A DNA stretch of 64,000 nucleotides from Tigriopus japonicus. Taxonomy: Eukaryota; Arthropoda; Copepoda; Harpacticoida; Harpacticidae. The stretch covers positions 25,098 through 89,097 of the forward strand of contig JAAGOF010000338.1 of NCBI GenBank assembly GCA_010645155.1, given 5' to 3'. The notes under the pieces were generated by a model. That model was not told where the DNA came from and did not search any database. It was given only the letters and a program-made list of their open reading frames with translations. The first letter of the stretch is position 1. The number at the start of each line of letters is the position of its first letter. Both the position numbers and the translations under genes were made by a program. Positions 23,647 through 33,144 of the stretch are shown in pieces.

Positions 23647-25833
23647 TGAATATGATACCAGGGTCTCTTTCCATGACTACAATCTCAAGTTCCTGGCCTT
23701 TCAGGATATACTTGGGAGTGGTTTTTGGCCTCTTTCCAAACCTCATCATTTATCCACTTATCCTCTATATCCACTTATCCACTCCTCACTTATCCACATT
23801 GAAGGTCATTCCATTTTTCGAGGCCCATTCTTCAGCTGAAAATAGGGCTTAACCGAAACTGAAACCGAAACCAAAAGCAGCTAACAACAAAATTGCATAA
23901 ATCCAAGACACCTTAAAAATCAAATTGCTAATATGTGCGATGTTAGGTAGTCGCAAATTTTGAAAAATCGGGAAACTCAAATTTCAGAGGTTTTTGGACG
24001 AATTTTTTTTGCGATTTTGTTGTCAAAGTCCATCCTTTACAGTGCCGGTCCATCACTACTGGACTCATATGTCATCTTGAGGTTGCAAGATAATCCCACT
24101 GATCTTCCAATCATCTGGAAATTTTATCATCTTTGTGGATGGAGTCCAATCTAGGCATGGCGGTGCTCTCTTGTGGTTGGTTAGCCATTGATGTCTTCTG
24201 ATACTCAGGGAATAGGGAATACCAATATTCCCTGAACCTTTTTAGGAATCCTATGTTCCATTTCTTGCCCATCCATCTATTTTTATTGAATGATCTGAGA
24301 GGAAGATGAAAGGCTCAAAAGCATGCTGAACCAACACATAATTGACATAATTGACTTTAAGTAGTTCTCAGTTCAAGGATGAAGTCAAGCCTCTTTTTCT
24401 TTGAAGGGCAACACACGACCTATCCAAATTTTCTTTCTCAATCAGCTCTGTCCACTAAAACGTGACACTTGCAGATGGCAAGATGACCACAATGATAGGT
24501 AATTTCACAAGGTTTTTGAGTGGCATCTTCTTTGAAGCCCAATTCACAATGGTTACGCGTTTCTTAAGGTTGGTTCCCAACCAAAATTGATCATCATTGC
24601 ACAATCCACTCCAAGAAGAGCTCAAAGAACACAATTTCTGTTTTTCAGAAGGTAGGAAATGTTGCCCTTCTCATCGAGTGGAGAATTCTCAAACTAAACC
24701 AGGGTTGACATGGGCAAAAGAGACATTGTTAGAAAAGATTATTGATTCAAGGAAATATTTCAATAACTTTAAAATTCTAAATCGTTTTACAAAATCTAAT
24801 CCAATGAGCTTTGTTTATGGAGAGAAAGGAATAGATTGTAAAAACATGTTTGAGTGGCGTCCCTGACTGACTTCTCTATTCCTCGCGAATGAATCTTGAA
24901 TTTCCCTCAACCTAGAATTAATGACGGATCAGTGATCATTCACCTCAAGATAGATAAGATAATAGAATTCATAATAGAATTGATAACGTCATGGACACTG
25001 CTCTGACATTCGTCCTCTAGTACAGTGGTTCTGGATCTAGACAATGCAGCTTGCGTCATCTAGATCACTCACTAGTCAAGGATCTCCGTACTGTCGCGGC
25101 GGTCTGCCTGCTTAGCTAGAACTGAGAAGTCTGGAGTTGTTCTGTGTGTAGGAATCAGAATGACGAGGAATATCGAGAGAGTCGGAACCATTGTATAGTA
25201 ATCTTGGAACCTATCGATAATCACTACAACTCCCCTTTCATGATATGCAATTTAGGATTTTAGAGAAAACTAACATTCGCTTCAACTAGATGGCTCTTAC
25301 ATGATTTAGCATGCCCTTAACAAATCCTACTAGGGTGCCCTCTCTTGTTCTCAAAATGAACAACTCTGCCGTCGGAGCAAGCCCTCTGAAGGAAGCAAAG
25401 TTAAGCTTCAATCAAAGAGAAAAATGACAATCAGCGCCATCTTGAGATAGAAGCATTTGTGGGCGCTTCTGGTAAATATTTAGCCTCAATTTGTGATTAA
25501 TCAGTGAGACCTTATACTTTTTGAACACATTATTATTGTAGCTGAGCTCCAAAAGACTCGAAATATGAAGAAATATCCATTTTAAGATGGAAGCTGCAAT
25601 TTTGGTAACAAATCAAAAATGAGGATAGATCTGAAATCAAGGGACTTTGCCCCTGTTTTGGCTCCATCTAGTGGCAATTTTTGTAACCTTCAGTTAACAT
25701 TCTTCATAGGGCAAGGAATAGGGACGAACTTAGAAAAATGAATCAAAATATTGCGTTTCATTTGTGTCGATTTCGAAAAAGGGAAAAAAGACGGCATATT
25801 TTAGGGGCATATTTTACATTATTTTCATATTAA
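23647..25833. other. Intergenic stretch, no gene recognised
   Basis: The sequence is AT-rich with several open frames below 95 codons (for example 24597-24866 plus), none with a recognisable domain. At 23750-23800 the phrase CACTTATCCACT is tandemly varied (TATCCACTTATCC). At about 24980-25250 a GC-richer segment with TAGATC words ends ACTACAACTCCCC and could be a solo LTR remnant; this was not proven. Confidence 0.4.
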
Positions 25834-26065
25834 GGGAAGATGGTTTAGCGCAGTTGGTTAACGTGCGACCGAGCTATGCTCGGGTTCATGGGTTCGATCC
25901 CAGGTCTTCCCCCCACCCCACCCACCATTTGTATAGTGGATATTCCCCTCGAATGGCGCCTCCCAACCCCAGAATGGGCCTCATGACTACCAGTATATCA
26001 ATCACACATATTGTATATATCTAATGAGATTGTGCATATTGTCTCGCAATAAACATTATTATTCT
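25834..26065 (+). mobile_element. tRNA-derived SINE
   Basis: The head (25834-25911) starts GGGAAGATGGTTTAGCGCAG (box A-like). It has the hairpin CCGAG-CTATG-CTCGG and the box B-like GGGTTCGATCCC, and it closes with TCTTCCC, which pairs perfectly with the first seven bases. The anticodon loop lacks the universal T and the T-stem is irregular, so it is tRNA-like rather than a tRNA gene. A C-rich spacer and an unrelated body follow, ending GCAATAAACATTATTATTC (to about 26065). That 3' end resembles the tail of the LINE at 275-300 (CAATAAACATACATAC), which suggests a LINE partner. Confidence 0.65.
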
Positions 26066-26663
26066 TTAATTTCGAAATTTTACAAAAAGCGAGATGTCAT
26101 TGGAGTCAAAGTTTCAGATTTTAAACAAATGTGTAAGCAATTACACTGTAATTGGGCATTGCTCCTTTCCTGAAGAAGTCTAAGGAGCAAGTGAGCTAGA
26201 GCAACAAGGAGAGCGAGCAATTCGCAAAAGGCGAGGAGGAGGTCTCTAATCGGACGAAGCAGAGACGAACAAAACCTAGGTTAGGTTAGGTTAGCCTAAC
26301 TTGACCTAACTTTTGTTCGAGATGAAATATCAAGGAGTAGATGATGAATTTGAGTGACTCTTAAACAAGTTCAATTTAGAAGGTCATTCTAAACAAGAAC
26401 TTCGTAAAAAATGCACTTTTAAAGATTATTTGACAAATGCCAGTATTTGCGACAAAAAATAACTTTAAATTTTTGATCGTTAATTTTTTTTCCAAAGCTT
26501 TGACACAAGGGACATTGAGTTTGGAGACACAGATAAAAATGGCAAAGGCACCTGAAGAAGTTTAACTAAACTTGAATGTATTGAATTTGAATTTAGCAGG
26601 ACTGAATCCAGTCAGATCATCTGACAGGATTGACATGACATTAGTAAAGGATTAAGCTAAAAT
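26066..26663. other. Intergenic stretch with a TTAGG-containing hairpin
   Basis: No gene is recognised. At 26266-26318 the sequence ACGAACAAAACC, (TTAGG)3-like and AGCCTAACTTGACC, then TTTTGTTCGA forms an inverted repeat. The TTAGG unit is the arthropod telomeric repeat, here only as a short interstitial run. Confidence 0.5.
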
Positions 26664-26831
26664 GGATAAAGATCATGAATTGAGGTACAGTGGATTAAGA
26701 TCAGGGATGAAGGGAAAGTGGGTGAAGATTATGGATGAAGGTAAAGTGGATTAAGATCAGGGATGAAGGGAAAGTGAGTGAAGATCAGGGATGAGGGGAA
26801 AGTGAGTAAAGATCAGGGATCAAGGGAAAGT
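26664..26831. repeat. Minisatellite, 28-bp unit, six copies
   Basis: Six head-to-tail units of 28 bp follow the pattern GAGTGAAGATCAGGGATGAA plus GGGAAAGT. The third unit reads GATTATGG and the first is the most diverged. The array starts at GGATAAAG (26664) and ends at AAAGT (26831). It is a simple tandem repeat with no coding pattern. Confidence 0.85.
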
Positions 26832-27238
26832 GAGAAGTTGAACCCTTGAACAGTGACAAGTTTCCACCATTCGCGCAAAGCGCGACCCCTTAACAGTGAA
26901 ACGTGGCCGCCATGGACACTATACTTTGTCAATTTCCTAACTTTGGACCCGGTTCACGGCTTCCACATGGACCAGAGACAAAAACCGTCTTTACCACTCT
27001 TACTTCGAAAAATATTTCCAATAAAATTCCCCAACCACTTTTTTTGAATCTTTTTCACGACACACCTTCCTGGCGCGAACCGTCACACCCATTGGCGCGA
27101 AGCGCCGCCGCCGGGGCTAAGATGGCGAAGCCAACAAGTTAAGTAAAAGCAAGACGATTGGGTTGATTACGGCTTCGTGTATTTGGTTCGTCTTGGAAGT
27201 AGAGGTTCTTCAATGGGATTGGAAATCATATCATCTTC
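26832..27238. other. GC-richer non-coding stretch
   Basis: This patch is clearly GC-richer than its surroundings and contains short palindromic CpG words (CGCGCAAAGCGCG at about 26873, GGCGCGAAGCGCC at about 27093). No reading frame with a recognised domain is seen. It could be the 5' region or LTR of the broken gypsy element that follows; this is an inference. Confidence 0.35.
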
Positions 27239-27339
27239 TTGACGTGGAAAAATATGAAGAAATCGGCGATTCCTCCAAGATTTTGTCCCATTATTCGTTT
27301 TTCGTTATCGTTTCTTCTAGTTATTCGTTTCGAACACCC

Positions 27340-28305
27340 AGACATAATTTTGGAGGATTTCATCAAACTCGCTGAAGCAGATAAAGGTTATGGTGAATTG
27401 CAAAGTGCAGTTTTAAATAATTCCGTCTCCAAAACAAAATCCGGATATGTGTCTCCATTTAAAAAGCTTTCCCACGAACTTTCAATTCAAGATGTGTTGA
27501 TCATTCGAGCAAGGCAGATCGTTATTCCCCCTTTTGCAGTCCAAGGTGTTCTCAAGAAAGTGCATGCTAGCCATCAAGGAGCCAAGAAGACGAAAAGGCG
27601 AGCCAGACAAATTATGTACTGGCCAGGTTTTTTCCGATATCGCCAACGCTGTTGCAGCATATTACTAGTTTTTTCCCCAATCCCCTGGTTTTTTCGTCCA
27701 TCCCATCAACCCGAATCCCTGGTGCAAGATGGTTTAACAACTGGTCCATTCCAAGTTGTCACTGCCGATCTTTTCTCGTTTGATTGACACGAATATCTTG
27801 TTTGAAATGACAGATTGTCGGGATATCCTTTGGTTGTGAAATATATTTCGTCACCGAGCTCATCTGCATTGATGAAGGATTTTTTTTTTCAATTTTTTTC
27901 GATGTTCGGGGAACCCAATATTCTTCGGACGGATGCCCACATTGTGATGCCCACAATTTGCTTCTAACATGTTCACTTAATTTCTTGTGGAATGGGAATT
28001 GTCATGGAAACCTTCATCCTCATATTACCCGCAGAGTAACGGTCATGCCGAAGTCATGGTTAAATCCATGAAATATATCTTGGCCAAAACTTGCGGCGAT
28101 GCATGTAAATTCGGAGGTATTTGGTAAAGCCATGTTGGAATTTCGCAATAAGCCTTTGAGTGATGCTTTATCACCAGCTCAACGTGTATTTGGTCATCCT
28201 TTGCGATCTCGGATCCCAACATTAGAAGATATTCTTCGTAATCCTCCAACAAATGAATTAACTCAAGCACAGTTAAAACGACAAAGTAACCTTGAATCCA
28301 GGAAG
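27340..28305 (+). pseudogene. Ty3/gypsy integrase, degenerate (Gypsy-3)
   Basis: The plus strand encodes a broken gypsy integrase. First comes a pre-integrase segment (DIILEDFIKLAEADKGYGEL). Then an H2C2-type zinc-binding region follows, reading HASHQGAKKTKRRA and QIMYWPGFF. The catalytic core starts GPFQVVTADLFSFD (first Asp). After a stop and frameshifts there are RLSGYPLV, ILRTDAH (second Asp) and YYPQSNGHAEVMVKSMK (catalytic Glu context). The C-terminal stretch FRNKPLSDALSPAQRVFGHPLRSR is the usual post-core motif. Several stops and frame changes make it inactive. The sequence switches abruptly at about 28305 to an inverted RNase H piece. Confidence 0.8.
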
Positions 28306-28509
28306 GCACTAATATGCGATCAATGTCTCAGGATTAATCTCATCCACAATCTCCAAATCCGGATTGGACACAGGTGCACGAGAAAGTGCATCGGGGATCA
28401 AGTGTTGGATACCTTTTTTCCATTCGACTTGAAAGTTGTATCCCATGAGACGTGTTCGATAATTTAACACTCTAGGGTTTTCAATTTCGGCCAGAGTCTG
28501 GCAATTAAA
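28306..28509 (-). pseudogene. Ty3/gypsy RNase H fragment (Gypsy-3), inverted
   Basis: The minus strand reads RVLNYRTRLMGYNFQVEWKK, then GIQHLIPDALSRAPV, the end of a gypsy RNase H domain (the DALSR motif is diagnostic). In an intact element this precedes the integrase on the same strand. Here it lies after the integrase and points the other way, so an inversion or a second fragmentary insertion joined the pieces at about 28305. At 28509 it abuts the 3' end of a LINE B fragment. Confidence 0.75.
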
Positions 28510-28511
28510 AA

Positions 28512-28851
28512 TTGGCAACAAATTACTGTTTGCAGATCTATACAACCCTTGAATAGTGGATTGATCAGGAATAGTATTTAAAAATTTGTCTACTCCTGCC
28601 TTATGCTGTTAAAGGATGAACTCCTACATACTCCCGACAAAGATTGAACAATGAAGGAGCCCAAAAAAGAAGACAGGAGGACTTTATTGTTCAAACTAGC
28701 CTCGATTCCCTTGGATTTGGAGGTGCTCTCAGAATGCACGTAAAACCTCTACGATCGCTTACAACTGATCTCAAAGCCTGGTTTAAGACAGAGCCCATGA
28801 ATGCTCTTGAAAACATGCAGTATCAGATTCCTTTCTTCTCTGAATAGACGA
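28512..28851 (-). pseudogene. LINE B 3' fragment, copy 2 (empty MITE site)
   Basis: This is the same LINE 3' region as 15219-16240, diverged and truncated. It shares GCAGATCTATACAACCCTTG (28534 onward), ACTCCTACATACTCCCGAC, CCTCTACGATCGCT and CAGAGCCCATGAATGCTC. The MITE found at the equivalent point in the other copy is absent. A single TATACAAC remains, which makes this an unoccupied reference site. Confidence 0.8.
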
Positions 28852-29030
28852 GATGACGCCGAGCTTTAGAACGGAAAGTCTTTGACGATCATCTCACAAC
28901 CTTTCACGATTCTGCACTGTTTGCCCCAGACTGTACAATCTTCATTGTTCGTAACGTAAAAAGCAGGAAATTGACATTTGCGGGGGCTTTTAACCTACTT
29001 GTAAGCATCCTTTTGTCATAAAAAAAAGAA
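28852..29030. repeat. Dispersed repeat R2, copy 1
   Basis: This aligns with 35561-35740 in the same orientation. The shared blocks are TAGAACGGAAAGT, TCTCACAACCTTTCACG, GTACAATCTTCATTGTTCGTA, GGAGGCTTTTA-type and AGCATCCTTTTGT. It is an interspersed repeat of unknown class, with no coding potential. Confidence 0.65.
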
Positions 29031-29165
29031 CAAATCTAGTTAAACCAGTCCGGCTGGCAATGTAAAGCTCACATGCTTAATTTCAATTTGATAGACTGAA
29101 ACTTGTTGCATTTAGAGTAATTTGAAGCGTTGAGCATAGCGCGCTCTTCCCATTGAACATTTGCA

Positions 29166-29195
29166 CCTACAATCGTCCAAAAGGACGATTGTAGG
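29166..29195. repeat. Perfect short palindrome
   Basis: CCTACAATCGTCC, a four-base AAAA loop, then GGACGATTGTAGG: 13-bp perfect arms. It could form a hairpin. No T-run follows that would make it a terminator, and eukaryotic polymerase II does not use such signals. Confidence 0.8.
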
Positions 29196-29428
29196 GTCAA
29201 TTTTTCTCTCGTTTCCGCGCGTATGTATTGCGACTGTAGCAAATTTCAAACCATTGTTTCTTCTGAATGGAGGAACGTATGATGCTGAAATTAAGCAAAC
29301 AACATCCTGAAACGCCTGTCGTATCAATCTTATCAAAATAAAATCGTTTACTTGAAAGGAATTCGATTTATAAAAAATCCAGAACTGAACGCCTGAGCCG
29401 AGGCTTCCATGTCTTACGATTTCCTTGG

Positions 29429-29505
29429 TTCACTCGATGTACAGTCTCAGGCTACTCGCGCCAAACGCTCAAAAAGAGGGAGGTCAGCTGTTGAGTTAAC
29501 CTCTC
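29429..29505. repeat. Dispersed repeat R3, copy 1
   Basis: This shares with 37360-37436 the ordered words TTCACTC, CTCAGGCT, CTCGCGCCAAAC, AGAAAGAGGGAGG-type and CAGCTGTTGAGTTAACCTCTC, in the same orientation. No coding function is visible. Confidence 0.6.
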
Positions 29506-30233
29506 AATTGGGTCTCGGCCTCGTGATGTCATGTGATGACGTGGACAGCCGGTCACATGACCTCAACAGAAAAAGTAGGACATTGTTCTGAATTCAATGC
29601 TATGATTTCTGACAAAAACTGGTTTATCTCTTTAAATTGTGTTGTTCAAAGTTTAATGGCTAAGTTAAAAAGTACCAATGTGGTTTGGTTGAATTTTTGA
29701 AATTGCTAACTCTCAATTCTAATCCAAATTAGGCAGTCAAATATTCAAGAAAATGATTTGAATAATTTCTGAGAGAGATAGGTTGTCAATTCCAGTCAGA
29801 GTTGGGTAAATTTTTGATGAAATGTAATAAATTACAAATAAAATTGCTTCCTCAAAAAATCTTATTCATTACAATAACACTGTCTGGAAAATTAATCGAC
29901 TTCAATGGACTTCAAAATTATGGGGATCAATTAAACATTTATTTTGTTGCACTTTTTGGCAAAATTCTATAGACTCTTTCGTCAATATTGAATTTTGATC
30001 TATTTTCAGTTATATGCTTAAGTGGGTTTGATTTTATTCATTTTCTTTTGAAACAAAAGCATTTTAGGATGGTTTTCTTACTTTGTTTAAAAACTGTTTT
30101 GTTTATTGGTTTTTTCACTTGCCATTTTAATACTTGAGAAATGCTAATCAAAATTTATAATGACACACATTTTTGTCCTGAAATACTATGACAGTAACTT
30201 ATTGATTAGTTGATGTTTCAGGATCAGTTTTCT
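29506..30233. other. AT-rich intergenic stretch
   Basis: Nothing is recognisable apart from generally AT-rich sequence. There is no open frame with a domain, no element termini and no tandem repeat. Confidence 0.4.
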
Positions 30234-31068
30234 TTTTTTTATTGAAGAGACATTCTGTTTAAGCCCAAGTTGCTACATTGTAGCTCTCTCATTCCTGTGA
30301 GTAATGAAACATCTTTGGACCTGCTCGACCTTTTGCAAACCTGCCGAACTCATTGGAGCCCTAATGGGGGAATATATTCAAGATGCATTCATATTCAAGA
30401 TGCGGTTAAACAATCGAGTTGTCATGTCATCGTATAGCATCGTAATCCCATCTTTGGACTTGAAAGTGCAATAGATCCAGCCGCACGTTTGAAATGCCTT
30501 CCCCACTTTCAACTGGATATGCTCATCAAACTTTCCATCATCTTGGATGAAAACTCCAAAATCCCTCATGGACGATACCTGCATAATACCACAACCTCCA
30601 ATGTCTTTGAGCGGAAAATCTAATTTTGACGCCCCATACGTTATTGTGCGGAATTTCATCCCGTTTAGCAACCCAAGAGTAGACTTTCTCCAAGCCATCA
30701 AATAGACTTTTTGAACCCTGACCATTCCTTCAACAAATTAATTTTGTATCATTAGCATATGCAGTAATACTGGCTTTTGTACTAAACATCTGGAGAGGAG
30801 CAAAAAAGAGAATAAACACGAGCGGACCTAAATCGAACCTTCTGGAACACCTGACTTGACATCATACATGCCCCTCCTTCACCCTTCATCCTTCAACCTT
30901 AACCATTTGATTCCTTTCACTCATGAAACTACCAATCCAATTCAGGACCTTACCCTGGATCCCAAGCTCTTCGAGTTGATTTACTCAAATCTACCATGAT
31001 CTACCATGATCTTACCTTATCAAAGGCCTTGGCAAAGTCAAGATACACTGCATCAACTGACTCATGAT
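30234..31068 (-). pseudogene. LINE A, copy 2 (RT C-terminal part), degenerate
   Basis: The minus strand matches 16308-17150 of the other copy at lower fidelity. It includes the RRDFGV-type thumb with QDDGKFDEHIQLKVGKAFQT (30378-30725), degraded RT catalytic sequence at 30750-30900, and the FDKV/palm region near 31020-31060. It has the identical unusual 3' tail (CTACAATGTAGCAACTTGGG to AATAAA plus A run, 30234-30290). It ends abruptly at 31068, where a terminal-inverted-repeat element begins. Confidence 0.75.
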
Positions 31069-31691
31069 TAGGGTTGAATATTTTAGGTTAACTTTTTCGG
31101 CAAATTATGACATACTTAGGTTGCTCAAAATTACATGTTAGGTTTTTTGGTTGACTAGATTATAGCTTTTACAGATGTTTTTCAGACCAAAATTAGGCCT
31201 TTTATTTATTGNNNNNNNNNNNNNNNNNNNNNNNNNNNNNNNNNNNNNNNNNNNNNNNNNNNNNNNNNNNNNNNNNNNNNNNNNNNNNNNNNNNNNNNNN
31301 NNNNNNNNNNNTGGCAGAATGTGGCGTTTTGTGACTTCAAAAATGGCTGTGAGCGCCCGTGATTGGCGCTATTTCAAACAACCTTTGGCAATGTCGGCCT
31401 GAAACCACTTGGTGGATTCGGCACGTTGATGGGATGAAAATCATTGTGGCTCCCACTCCTCTTCTTTCTTTCTTCCGTTTTTTAGGACACTGGGCCTTAT
31501 TGTCCAAATGACATGAGGATAAGAAAAAAAGTTAATATTAGGTTGAAAACTTAGTTTTAGGTAAAACTTGCCCAAAAAGGCGAGAAAAAAGTTGATTTAG
31601 GTTGAAAACTTAGTATTAGGTTAAAACTGCCCAAAATTGGTGTTTTAGGTTAAACCTAGATTTTTAGGTAAAACCTAAAATATTCAACCCT
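31069..31691. mobile_element. DNA element with TAGGGTTGAAT termini (contains gap)
   Basis: The left end TAGGGTTGAATATTTTAGGT (31069) is matched by the reverse complement ACCTAAAATATTCAACCCTTA at the right end (to about 31691), giving about 20-bp terminal inverted repeats. The inside is rich in TTAGGTTGAAAACTTAG and AGGTTAAAAC words and includes a 100-N gap. The start resembles hAT-type termini (TAGGG). No clean 8-bp target duplication is visible, so the assignment is tentative. Confidence 0.6.
31212..31311. other. Assembly gap (100 N)
   Basis: There are exactly 100 unknown bases, the conventional placeholder for a gap of unknown size. The open frame that crosses it is an artefact. Confidence 0.99.
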
Positions 31692-32096
31692 TATCATCAC
31701 TCTGGACCCATTGTGCCTTGTGTAAGCAGACTATTGAGCAAAAGTCAGCAAAAACTCGTATGTTTGTTAGGGACAAAACAAAATCGTCCTGATCTTAATT
31801 AGATCGAAATTTTTGTCCCAGACCTTACAAGTCCCATCTGGCACGACGGCAATTTTCTAGCGCGTATCGGGCCTAAAATTTGGCCACACTGTAGATTAGA
31901 GCAGCAGTAGCTCGAATTGGGAAAGCTCAGGAACCTCTCACCACAGGACTCAAACTTTAGCTAACAGGTAGCCCAAAAAGACCCTTAAAACGGTGCGGCT
32001 CAACAATGAACTTGAACTTAAGTGCCAAAAGACGATAATGTCAAGAACGCTCCTTTTTCTGCCATTTATTTTAATAATGATGCTTTCTGTTCTCAG
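31692..32096. other. Intergenic stretch upstream of a candidate spliced gene
   Basis: No coding exon can be assigned with confidence. A donor-like CTTGT|GTAAGC occurs at about 31718. If the exon at 32097 is real, an upstream exon should lie in or before this stretch. Confidence 0.3.
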
Positions 32097-32508
32097 GAAT
32101 TAGTCAAACATGAGCTTCTTCAGACCAATGCCTCGCACAAAACCGAGAATAAAGGTACGTATAACTTGAATACAATAAAAACAACTTCAGACTTCGGGTT
32201 CAATGAAACTCAGATCAAGTTTCATGAAAATTGGGCGTCTTTTTGGAAAATTGGTTACATTATTAACAAAGAAACTGACAGCCAAAATATGCACACTCTT
32301 CCCCATAAAAACTTCACATTTAGTCAACATTTTATCGTCTGAAATGCTTGAAATCCATTAGATGCCAAATATTAACATTTTTACAGGCCAAACCGAGAGG
32401 AAGCACAAGGTTGAACAATTTTTTCATCAACTTAAAGTTGAGTTGTTGATGATTCGCTCTGAATCGTTATTTATGCAGAATGCAGGAAAGAACACTTTAC
32501 TTTCATAG
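32097..32508 (+). CDS. Candidate spliced gene fragment, two exons
   Basis: Exon 32097-32154 (58 nt) is preceded by TTTCTGTTCTCAG and followed by donor GTACGT. Exon 32387-32508 is preceded by ATTAACATTTTTACAG and ends with TAG at 32506-32508. Joined in phase 1 they give an uninterrupted hydrophilic frame of about 60 residues rich in K, E, Q and H (segments ELVKHELLQTNASHK and KVEQFFHQLKVELL). This could be a coiled-coil C-terminus. No family is recognised and no first exon is identified. Consistent splice phase is the only support, so it could be a coincidence. Confidence 0.3.
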
Positions 32509-33144
32509 AGCACTATATTCTTCACTTTGATGGTGTTGTTAGGAACTAATAATCTGAAACCATTGGTATTTCAGGGTAAGTTAGATAGGGTTGATAATGA
32601 GTGGTGAACGTGATTTACCCAAGAGTGGGTTGCATTTAATTATCTCTAAGAGACAGATACACATACCAGAATGATGTCTACATAGACAATTCATCCACTG
32701 ATTTAGTATAAAATATTGAATATTGAGTCCTAATCACTCCCCTATCGTTCCTTCTTGGGTCCGCTTTGGGCTCTCAAAAACAATAGCCAACAACTGTCGT
32801 CGCATCCTCTTCTGTAAGTGTATTATCTATGGATAGCTTCAGCAGCAAGTCCGTTGTATATGGAGAGTTGTGGCTGGCATAGATTGAGAGATCTCTAGGC
32901 CAACCATCCAACCAACCATTACCACTATCATCCGGACCCAAGTTAGAGAAGCTGGTCGGCCAGCCCATTCACTCACTCACCCACCCACCAATTAGCCACC
33001 CCATTCGGTGCTTCCGATCCACACATCCGCGCTTCTAACCAAACGCTAATTCCAACGCCCGCCCTGCGCCCTGGCCCGTTGAAACTCAAAACCTCCTGCC
33101 TTTGGTTGATCCCAAGCCCTGACTCAAAGCACGAGCCAATCAAC
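32509..33144. other. Upstream region and likely 5' UTR of the RanBP3-like gene
   Basis: This stretch becomes progressively GC-richer toward 33145, with CACTCACTCACCCACCCACC at about 32970, as expected for the promoter and 5' UTR of a housekeeping gene. No TATA box was seen at a convincing distance. Confidence 0.4.

Noticed and set aside
24980..25250. Possible solo LTR ending ACTACAACTCCCC
   Set aside because: No matching second copy or target duplication in the window; the resemblance is only stylistic.
25834..25911. Functional tRNA gene
   Set aside because: The acceptor stem and boxes A/B look right, but the anticodon loop lacks T33, the T-stem is irregular and a SINE-like tail with AATAAACATTATTATT follows.
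31175..31402. Open frame crossing the 100-N gap
   Set aside because: Artefact of translating unknown bases.
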